Origin: an uncultured bacterium
GTDB lineage: Bacteria > Verrucomicrobiota > Lentisphaeria > Victivallales > UBA1829
DNA: 64,000 nucleotides
Direction of reading: 5' to 3'
NCBI GenBank assembly: GCA_902780135.1
Contig: CACZEK010000011.1
Location: 1-64,000, forward strand
In this document: piece by piece, positions 57,882 through 64,000 of the stretch
How positions within the stretch are numbered: the stretch's first letter is position 1
Layout: each line of letters starts with the position of its first letter
Notes under the pieces: model-generated
Database searches by the model: none
What the model was told of the DNA's origin: nothing
What the model saw: only the letters and a program-made list of their open reading frames with translations
Position numbers and translations under genes: made by a program

Positions 57882-58063
57882 GGAACGGTTTCTCCTGGTA
57901 ATCTGTCCGTGCGCCGGGAACTGCGGCGGACTTGGGGTTGATGACATCGGAAACTCTTATGATGCAAATACAATAGCACGTTCCGGGCGTTTTCCCATAC
58001 ACTTTTTGCAAGAATTCATGTTTTCTTTGAACAAAATCGCCCGCCCGCCGGAGATGCGGATAC

Positions 58064-58095
58064 AAAAAAGCGGCACAGGGGGGAACCCGTGCCGC
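58064..58095 (-). terminator. Terminator of the GT9 - exported protein pair
   Basis: Minus strand: GCGGCAC pairs with GTGCCGC, followed by TTTTTT; about 25 bases after the stop at 58120. Confidence 0.75.
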
Positions 58096-58119
58096 ATAAA
58101 CCGGACAGAAACGAACCGG

Positions 58120-59202
58120 TCAGAAGCCTTCAAGCAGGGACTTTTTATCCTTGCCCCCGGCGCGTTCGCCGGCCTTCTCCGCCGCCTCTTTCGCGCCAAG
58201 GGACTCGGGGCCGAGGATGGCGTCGGGATCAAGCGGCTCGTCGAGGAGGGTCCCCTTCGGGTCGCGCATATCCTCCAGGAACTGGATGTCGCGGATTTCC
58301 TCGTAGTCGACGTCCTTGCGCGCCTCGCGGCCGCCGACGACCTTCACGATGCCGGTATCGGGATCGAACACGAGCCGCGGAGCCTTTTCGTCCTTGATCA
58401 GGATCTGGCGGTTTTCCAGCTCGCCGTCGGTGTTGTACTGGTAGTAGGCGTAGACCTTGGTGCTGGCGGGCAGCAGGACGTTGAGGCGGGACAGGAAGTC
58501 GATCTCGCATTTCGGACGGAGATCGGGCCCCAGGTCGTAGCCGATGTGGCGGAGCATGTAGAGATTCTCCTTGTCCTCAAGCGTGAGGCAGTAGACGTGG
58601 GACGCGCCCGTGAAATAGCTCAGGATGCGGTATTCGCGCGTCCGGATCATGCGGGTCTTCTCCTCCTTCGCGCCGCCCTCGTTCTCCCCGGCGTCCTCGG
58701 GCGCGTCGTCGAGCAGAGGCAGGCCGACCGTCCGCGACCAGATCACGTTGCCGCGCACGATGTTGAAATGCGCCTCCTTGGACTGGTAGGGGGTCGGCAT
58801 CTGCGGATGGCGCAGGACGGCTTTCACGCTGTAGCGCCCAGTGGAACGCAGATCGTAGTATTTGCTGAGGTTGAACATGTAGGTCTTCTCGCCGCCGGGA
58901 GGCAGGATCACGCCGGTCATGTCGGGAAGCGGAGCGTCCTTCGGCGAACGGATGAAACTCGGGTCGTTGCGGTCGGACCGGCGGATCTCGAACTGGAGAT
59001 TGCCCTTGAGGCCGATGTTTTCGCCGAACGCCAGGGGATGCGCGGAGAGATTCCGCATGGCGACGCGCACGAAAACGGACTCGTACTGGAGATAGTTGAC
59101 CTGGACGGGCTTGACGACGATCGCCACCTGCGCGCGGACGCACAGCGGGAACAGAAACAAAACAAAGACTGCCGCGAAAGCATGGCGCAGTTTGAAGAAC
59201 AT
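58120..59202 (-). CDS. Exported protein of unknown function
   Basis: I do not recognise a family. The 360-residue protein has a signal peptide (LRHAFAAVFVLFLFPLCVRAQ). The first half looks like a beta-sandwich: VAIVVKPVQVNYLQYESVFVRVAMRN, LQFEIRRSD, VILPPGGEKTYMFNLSKYYDLRSTGRYSVKAVLRH, as in Ig-like or carbohydrate-accessory domains. The second half (YRILSYFTGASHVYCLTLED; TKVYAYYQYNTDGELENRQILIKDEKAPRLVFDPDTG) contains a repeated strand pattern and ends in a Lys/Glu-rich tail. It follows the GT9 gene by three bases, so the two are co-transcribed; a link to cell-surface glycan is possible but only by context. Confidence 0.75.
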   Translation of the reverse strand: MFFKLRHAFAAVFVLFLFPLCVRAQVAIVVKPVQVNYLQYESVFVRVAMRNLSAHPLAFGENIGLKGNLQFEIRRSDRNDPSFIRSPKDAPLPDMTGVILPPGGEKTYMFNLSKYYDLRSTGRYSVKAVLRHPQMPTPYQSKEAHFNIVRGNVIWSRTVGLPLLDDAPEDAGENEGGAKEEKTRMIRTREYRILSYFTGASHVYCLTLEDKENLYMLRHIGYDLGPDLRPKCEIDFLSRLNVLLPASTKVYAYYQYNTDGELENRQILIKDEKAPRLVFDPDTGIVKVVGGREARKDVDYEEIRDIQFLEDMRDPKGTLLDEPLDPDAILGPESLGAKEAAEKAGERAGGKDKKSLLEGF

Positions 59203-59205
59203 GGT

Positions 59206-60255
59206 TCAGCTCCTTTCCATAAGAAGTTTGCAGGACGCCGCGGCGACCGTTTCCGGGTCGACCATGGCGTGACATCGTGAATCTTTACAGTAGCGCAAAA
59301 AACAGCGATTGCAAGCGATTTCCGGAACAAACACGGATTTTTTTTCGCAGTAGGGCCCGGTCAAGGCGGGATCCGTCGGCCCGAACATGGCGACGACGGG
59401 CACGCCGAGCGCCGCCGCGATGTGCATCGGCCCGCTGTCGTTGCAGACCATCAGCGACGACATGCGGATCGTCTCCATCAGTTCGCCCACGCCCGTCCGT
59501 CCGCAGACGGATGCGACGGGCAGCCCGGCCGCCGCGCTCTTCGCCAGGATCTTTTCCGCGTCCTCCGCCTCGTCGCGCGTCCCGGCGAGCAGGAATTTCA
59601 GCCCCGGCTCCCGGCGGGCGACCGACGCGATCACGGCGGAGAAGAAGTCCGCGGGCCATTTTTTTGTCTCCCAGCGCGCGCCGGGCGCGACGACCGCGAA
59701 ACGTTCCGGCACGGCTCCGCCGAACGCCTCCGCCAAGATCCCGCGGGCGCGTTCCGCGGTGCGTTCGTTCACGGGCAGGTTCAGGCTGAAATCCAGGTCT
59801 TCGCGGCCGAGGAAATCCTTCATCAGCGCGTTGTTGACGTCGACCGCATGGCGGGGCTTTTCATGCCCCTTCAGGCGGCGCGTGTAGAAACGCACGGCGA
59901 AATGCTCGCGCGGCAGCGCGAATCCGGCGCGCACGGAGCATCCGGACAGGCGTCCGATGAACGCGCTGCGGATGAGCCCCTGCAAATCTATGACGGCATC
60001 GTAAGGCTCGCGCCGGAGATCGGCGCGCAGATGAAGCGCCGCGGGGAGGAACCGAAACGGCTTGCGGAATTCTTTGTCGTAAAACGGGATCACCCGGCGG
60101 ACGCACGGGAGGTACGGAGGGATCTCGGCGAACGCGGGCTTCACGACCCAGTCCACGCAGGAGTCCGGGCCGGCGGCTTTCGCCAGCGCGGAGACGGCGG
60201 GCATCGCGTGCAGGATATCCCCCAGGCTGCTTGGTTTTACGATCAGATAACGCAT
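59206..60255 (-). CDS. GT9 family glycosyltransferase (heptosyltransferase-like)
   Basis: A 349-residue glycosyltransferase family 9 enzyme, the family of LPS heptosyltransferases (WaaC/WaaF/WaaQ). N-terminal VKPSSLGDILHAMPAVSALAK (family start with GD), middle DAVIDLQGLIRSAFIGRLSG, C-terminal donor-site region VAPGARWETKKWP, NDSGPMHIAAALGVPVVAMFGPTDPALTGPY. The C-terminus has a Cys cluster (CNRCFLRYCKDSRC), seen in some GT9 relatives. Donor and acceptor are not decidable; with LpxD in the genome an LPS-core role is reasonable. Runs with the exported unknown gene. Confidence 0.88.
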   Translation of the reverse strand: MRYLIVKPSSLGDILHAMPAVSALAKAAGPDSCVDWVVKPAFAEIPPYLPCVRRVIPFYDKEFRKPFRFLPAALHLRADLRREPYDAVIDLQGLIRSAFIGRLSGCSVRAGFALPREHFAVRFYTRRLKGHEKPRHAVDVNNALMKDFLGREDLDFSLNLPVNERTAERARGILAEAFGGAVPERFAVVAPGARWETKKWPADFFSAVIASVARREPGLKFLLAGTRDEAEDAEKILAKSAAAGLPVASVCGRTGVGELMETIRMSSLMVCNDSGPMHIAAALGVPVVAMFGPTDPALTGPYCEKKSVFVPEIACNRCFLRYCKDSRCHAMVDPETVAAASCKLLMERS

Positions 60256-60309
60256 GGCGGCGTCCGCCGGAGGCTTCCCGGCGGCTTCCTCCTGTCCGGT
60301 GTTTTCAGA

Positions 60310-61122
60310 TTACATGCCGTGTTCCAGGCGGGTGGCGAGGCACTCGGGCAATCCGGCGGCGCGGATTTTCTCCTGCGTCCCGGCGATGTCGTACGGCAGA
60401 CGGTACCGCGTGAGCGTGTGCTGATCGGTGTCGAAGACGGCGAACGTCGCGCGCGGATCGCGGTTGCGGGGCTGCCCCACGCTGCCGACGTTGATCAGAT
60501 ACTTGCAGCCGGGCTGGATCGGCAGAACGATCTCGTCGGCCTCGTCGGAACGGAACACCATCCCCTCGTCGTCCGGCTTGACAGCCCAGAGCCGCAGCTC
60601 GTCGACCGGCATTTCGCCGGGCCGCGCGAGCATTTTCTTGCAGTACGCGATCGGGACGTGGGAATGGCCGCAGAAACAGAGCTGCGTGTACTGGTAGGAG
60701 AAATTGTCCATCGCCTGGTGGATGTCGAAGATGTAGCCCCATTCCGACGGGCTGTCCAGCGACGCGTGCACGGCGGTAAACGGCGTTCCGCGGACCTGCA
60801 TTTTGTACGGGAGCCCGGCGAGGAACGCCTGCTCTTCGTCGGAAAGCGTGTTCTGCGTCCACAGGACCGCGCTTTTCGCATGGGGGTTGAAGCCCGCCAT
60901 GACGGTGTCGCCGTTGGACGCGTATTCGTCGTGGTTGCCCTTCACGAACGCCGCGACGGGGAGCGAGCGCATGATCTCGAGGCATTCGTGCGGGTTGGCG
61001 TTGTAGCCGACGATGTCGCCGAGGGAGAGATAGGAGTCCACCGCCAGCTCGCGGCAGCGGGCGAGCACGGTCTCCAGCGCTTCAAGATTGGCGTGGATGT
61101 CGCTCAGGATCGCATATTTCAT
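60310..61122 (-). CDS. Metallophosphoesterase (YfcE/DR1281-like)
   Basis: A 270-residue calcineurin-like phosphoesterase with two metals: MKYAILSDIHANLEAL (DxH), YLSLGDIVGYN (GDxxxY), FVKGNHDEYA (GNHD/E), the late CGHSHVP (GHxH) and VNVGSVGQPRN-type INVGSVGQPRNRDPRA. This arrangement is that of the YfcE/protein-phosphatase-like cluster that acts on phosphodiesters or phosphoproteins; substrate unknown. The start at 61122 has a weak ribosome site but begins the domain exactly. A TATATT/TTTAAA promoter pair lies at 61172-61200. Confidence 0.87.
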   Translation of the reverse strand: MKYAILSDIHANLEALETVLARCRELAVDSYLSLGDIVGYNANPHECLEIMRSLPVAAFVKGNHDEYASNGDTVMAGFNPHAKSAVLWTQNTLSDEEQAFLAGLPYKMQVRGTPFTAVHASLDSPSEWGYIFDIHQAMDNFSYQYTQLCFCGHSHVPIAYCKKMLARPGEMPVDELRLWAVKPDDEGMVFRSDEADEIVLPIQPGCKYLINVGSVGQPRNRDPRATFAVFDTDQHTLTRYRLPYDIAGTQEKIRAAGLPECLATRLEHGM

Positions 61123-61171
61123 CGGTGTTTTGATTCCGGACGGGTTCGGGTTAGGCAGAAAACATTTTATG

Positions 61172-61200
61172 AATATACCACATCCGGCGGCAATTTTAAA
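61172..61200 (-). promoter_or_regulatory. Putative promoter of the metallophosphoesterase gene
   Basis: Minus strand: TTTAAA (61200-61195), 17-base spacer, TATATT (61177-61172). Confidence 0.5.
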
Positions 61201-61262
61201 GAGCAAAACGGAGAAAAAAACGATTTTTTCTTCAATAATTTCAGATTCGTGCAGTTTTCGAC

Positions 61263-61291
61263 TTGAAAAATCGGCATTCATGCCTTATTTT
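61263..61291 (+). promoter_or_regulatory. Putative promoter of the tandem GspE/PilB genes
   Basis: TTGAAA (61263-61268), 17-base spacer, TATTTT (61286-61291), 43 bases before the GTG start. Confidence 0.55.
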
Positions 61292-61333
61292 TTAGCGGTA
61301 TTCATTTTTCTTCCCACCAAATGAGGTTTCAAC

Positions 61334-63061
61334 GTGCTTGACAGTGATTATGTATTGGAACTGCTTCAGGAGAACGGATTCGTCTCCAAGGAGCAGATAG
61401 ACGAAGGCTGGAAAAAAGTCGCCGACTCCGACGGCGAACTGGATATCCTGGACGCTTTGAAGTCCCTGCAGTATGTCGACGAACAGGAAATCACCAACAT
61501 GCTCGCGCAGCAGTACGGGCTGGAGACCATCGACCTTTCCACGTTCGAAATCCCGGACGAGGTCATCCATGAGCTCCCCGCCGAAACGGCGCGGCAGTAC
61601 CAGGTCGTCCCCGTCATGCTCCACGACGACATCCTCACCGTCGCCATGTCCGACCCGACCGACATGGAGACCGTCGACACGCTCCGCTATCTGCTGAAAC
61701 GCGACGTCGAGGCGGTCATCGCCCCGGCGAAGCAGATCCAGAAAGTCCTCGAATCCGCCTACGGCGGGCTGGAGGGCACCGTGGACTCCTACGTCGGCAG
61801 CGTCGACACGTCCAAGCTCGAAGTCGTGCAGACGGACGAGGACGAAAACGCCAAGGAGGCGGCGAAGGCCGCGAACGCAAATCCCGAGGACGACGCCCCG
61901 ATCATCAAGCTCGTCTCCCTCCTCATCTACAACGCCTTCAAGCTCCGCGCGTCCGATATTCACCTCGAGCCGATGGAAAAGAAATTCCGCATCCGCTACC
62001 GCATCGACGGCGCGCTGCGCGAAATGGAAAGCCCGCCGAAATACCTTCAGACGAACATCATCAGCCGCATCAAGATCATGTCCAAGATGGACATCTCCGA
62101 AAAGCGCGTGCCGCAGGACGGACGAATCCAGATCGAAGTCTCCGGCGTCGGGCTCGACCTCCGTGTGTCGACCATCCCCACCACCCACGGCGAATCCATC
62201 GTCATGCGTATCCTCGACAAGTCCAGCATCCAGCTCGACATCCCGAAGCTCGGCTTCTACACCGACGACCAGGAGAAGATCGACCGCATCATCTCCATGC
62301 CGGACGGCATCTTCCTCGTCACCGGCCCGACCGGTTCCGGCAAGACCACCAGCCTCTACGCCTTCCTGAACACCATCAACAAGCCGAACCGCAAGATCAT
62401 CACCGTGGAGGACCCCGTCGAATACCAGCTCAGCGGCATCAACCAGGTCCAGGTGAACCCGATCGTCCAGATGACGTTCTCGAACGCGCTCCGCGCCATG
62501 CTCCGCCAGGCGCCCAACATCATCATGGTCGGTGAAATCCGCGACCTGGAGACCGCCGACATCGCCATCAACGCATCCCTCACAGGCCACCTGGTCTTCA
62601 GCACGCTGCACACCAACGACGCCCCCAGTTCCGTGACCCGTCTGATCGATATGGGCGTGAAGCCCTTCCTCGTGGCGTCCTCCGTCCGCGCCATCATGGC
62701 GCAGCGACTCGTCCGCCGCGTCTGCAAGAACTGCGTGGAGCCGTACAAGCCCTCCCCCGACGAGATCCGGCTCCTCCACCTCGACAAGGACTACCTCGAC
62801 TCCGCCAACCTCGTCCACGGACGCGGCTGCCCCGCCTGCGGCGGCACCGGGTACAAGGGACGTATGGGAATCTACGAGATCTTCCTCATCACGGAGGACA
62901 TGCAGTACCTCATCTACAACAAGGAAAGCTCCGACAAACTCCGCGCCGCGGCCCGCCAGAGCGGCATGAGGACCCTGCGCGAAGACGGCCTCCGCAAAGC
63001 GGCCGCGGGCACCACCACGGTCTCCGAAGTCCTCGCGGTCACCGTCGGCGACGAAGAATAA
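61334..63061 (+). CDS. GspE/PilB type II secretion or type IV pilus ATPase
   Basis: A 575-residue assembly ATPase. GTG start at 61334 with GAGG seven to ten bases upstream. N-terminal MshEN domain (DEQEITNMLAQQYGLETIDLSTFEIPDEVIHELPAE, then YQVVPVMLHDDILTVAMSDP), then the ATPase: LRASDIHLEPMEKKFRIRYRIDG, Walker A VTGPTGSGKTTSLYAFL (about 331), Asp box VGEIRDLETADIAINASLTGH, His box STLHTNDAPSSVTRLIDMG, and a tetra-Cys Zn site (CKNC...GCPACGG, about 465-503). MshEN domains in this family can bind c-di-GMP. A second copy follows 27 bases downstream. Confidence 0.93.
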   Translation: MLDSDYVLELLQENGFVSKEQIDEGWKKVADSDGELDILDALKSLQYVDEQEITNMLAQQYGLETIDLSTFEIPDEVIHELPAETARQYQVVPVMLHDDILTVAMSDPTDMETVDTLRYLLKRDVEAVIAPAKQIQKVLESAYGGLEGTVDSYVGSVDTSKLEVVQTDEDENAKEAAKAANANPEDDAPIIKLVSLLIYNAFKLRASDIHLEPMEKKFRIRYRIDGALREMESPPKYLQTNIISRIKIMSKMDISEKRVPQDGRIQIEVSGVGLDLRVSTIPTTHGESIVMRILDKSSIQLDIPKLGFYTDDQEKIDRIISMPDGIFLVTGPTGSGKTTSLYAFLNTINKPNRKIITVEDPVEYQLSGINQVQVNPIVQMTFSNALRAMLRQAPNIIMVGEIRDLETADIAINASLTGHLVFSTLHTNDAPSSVTRLIDMGVKPFLVASSVRAIMAQRLVRRVCKNCVEPYKPSPDEIRLLHLDKDYLDSANLVHGRGCPACGGTGYKGRMGIYEIFLITEDMQYLIYNKESSDKLRAAARQSGMRTLREDGLRKAAAGTTTVSEVLAVTVGDEE

Positions 63062-63088
63062 CGCAATCAACCATACGGATCCTATATC

Positions 63089-64000
63089 ATGCTTGACTCT
63101 GAAAATCAAACACTGAAAGACATCCTCCTGAACGCGAACGCATGTTCCGCACAGAACATGAAGGAAGCCGAGGAAGAATACGAACGCACGGGGAAATCGC
63201 TTCAGCAGATCCTGGTCGACTTCCAGATCCTGACCGAAAACGAGATCCTCAACTACATCGCCGAAAGCCTCGGGACGACCGTCGTCGACCTCTCCGTGAT
63301 GGAGGTCCCGAAAGAGGTCATCGACCTCATCGACGCGGACAACGTCCGCATGCTCGGCGTCGTCCCGATCGAAGCGGACGACACCACGGTGACGCTCGCG
63401 GTCCGCAATCCGCTGAACTACCAGATCGCCGACGAGATGCGGTTCGTGCTCGGCAAGGACGTGATGATCGTCCTCGCCGAAGAGAAGCAGATCGACGCCT
63501 TCATCGACAAGTATTATCCCGTCGACATCAACGGCGTGAACGACCTCCTCTCCGAAATGGACTCCATGGAAGGCTCCGACTACGCCTACGCCAACGCCGA
63601 GGAAGACGCGAACAAGGCGCCGATCATCAAGTTCGTGGACGCCGTGCTCTACCAGGCGATCCGCGACAAGGCGTCGGACATCCACTTCGAGCCGTTCGAG
63701 CACGAATTCAAGATCCGCTACCGCATCGACGGCGCCCTGTACGAAATGTCCCCGCCGCCCCGCAGCCTCGCGATCCCCGTCATCAGCCGCGTGAAGATCC
63801 TCTCCGGTCTGAACATCTCCGAACGCCGCAAGCCGCAGGACGGCCGTATCCAGCTGAAGATCGCCGGACGCCCCATCGACCTCCGTGTGTCCACGCTCCC
63901 GACCTCCCACGGCGAATCCGTGGTGCTCCGTGTGCTCGACCGCTCCGTCGTCAACCTCGACCTCGACGTGCTCGGCATCAACGAAGACACGCTGAAGAAG
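63089..64000 (+). CDS. Second GspE/PilB-type ATPase, cut by the window end
   Basis: The first 304 residues of a paralogue of the preceding gene, whose 3' part lies outside the window. MshEN part (LQQILVDFQILTENEILNYIAESLGTTVVDLSVMEVP, then VRMLGVVPIEADDTTVTLAVRNP) and the N-terminal ATPase subdomain (IRDKASDIHFEPFEHEFKIRYRIDGALYEM, ISERRKPQDGRIQLKIAG, LRVSTLPTSHGESVVLRVLDRS) are seen. The Walker A would lie just past the end. Two GspE-like ATPases in tandem suggest two machines or a hetero-oligomer; the sequence cannot tell. Confidence 0.9.
   Translation, partial: MLDSENQTLKDILLNANACSAQNMKEAEEEYERTGKSLQQILVDFQILTENEILNYIAESLGTTVVDLSVMEVPKEVIDLIDADNVRMLGVVPIEADDTTVTLAVRNPLNYQIADEMRFVLGKDVMIVLAEEKQIDAFIDKYYPVDINGVNDLLSEMDSMEGSDYAYANAEEDANKAPIIKFVDAVLYQAIRDKASDIHFEPFEHEFKIRYRIDGALYEMSPPPRSLAIPVISRVKILSGLNISERRKPQDGRIQLKIAGRPIDLRVSTLPTSHGESVVLRVLDRSVVNLDLDVLGINEDTLKK

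Noticed and set aside
61292..63910. Minus-strand frame of 872 codons opposite the GspE genes
   Set aside because: Asp/Val/Gly-rich shadow of two well-supported ATPase genes; the same holds for frames opposite hydA (41809-43902) and hydB (43912-45834).

Overview
The window is GC-rich, densely coded bacterial chromosome, apparently from an anaerobic, fermentative Gram-negative of the PVC group. A gut Lentisphaerota or Victivallis-like organism fits best. Reasons: an outer-membrane toolkit (LpxD, OmpH/Skp, lipoproteins, a GT9 heptosyltransferase-like enzyme), secreted or accessory glycosidases (GH2, GH39), an electron-bifurcating type [FeFe] hydrogenase with a sensory hydrogenase module, tandem GspE/PilB ATPases and a SUMF1-domain protein. 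The taxonomic call is inference from gene content; no rRNA or tRNA gene was recognised.

Layout. 1-6.0 kb: a Gly-rich repeat lipoprotein running off the left edge, a NifU-type scaffold domain, a GNAT acetyltransferase, a repeat-rich intergenic region and a secreted GH2 beta-galactosidase. 6.0-10.9 kb: minus-strand operon ppiD-like, ispF, rsmB-like, tatD-like, tcdA. 11.1-17.6 kb: plus-strand ankyrin protein, RdgC, SrkA-like kinase, DUF302 protein, acyl-ACP thioesterase, serine hydrolase. 17.8-21.6 kb: minus-strand ompH-lpxD-nadA, then a SUMF1 protein. 21.7-25.0 kb: sirtuin plus HrpB helicase.

25.0-28.0 kb is the accessory region. An AT-rich PD-(D/E)xK nuclease gene pairs with a Sel1-repeat gene. 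The pair is bracketed by inverted copies of a dispersed repeat. On each side, the 3-prime end of the convergent neighbour (hrpB, and an endonuclease/exonuclease/phosphatase gene) is duplicated in the intergenic DNA.

28.0-40.6 kb is a long minus-strand run: fabD, fabG, acpP, fabF, LysM lipoprotein, phoH, pgpH-like, ybeY, CNNM/CorC-like, DUF502, xseA and the EEP gene. Many members overlap by 4-11 bases. Fatty-acid synthesis, envelope maintenance and RNA/DNA quality control therefore lie together. 40.8-41.7 kb: tsaC and a FtsB-like gene.

41.8-49.6 kb is a six-gene hydrogen-metabolism operon. It encodes a thioredoxin-like ferredoxin, a sensory [FeFe]-hydrogenase-like protein with PAS domain, a SpoIIE/PP2C phosphatase, and HydC, HydB and HydA. 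Its promoter carries a clear inverted repeat at the expected start site. 50-64 kb: a CDF transporter, a large hybrid histidine kinase with a periplasmic binding-protein-like sensor, a thioredoxin-fold protein without its CxxC, a GH39 enzyme with a histone-H1-like tail, an unidentified exported protein, a GT9 glycosyltransferase, a metallophosphoesterase and two tandem GspE/PilB ATPase genes (the second cut by the window end).

A family of small intergenic elements, with a CAAG-centred palindrome plus a second hairpin of variable stem, recurs at seven or more sites, three times directly against a stop codon.
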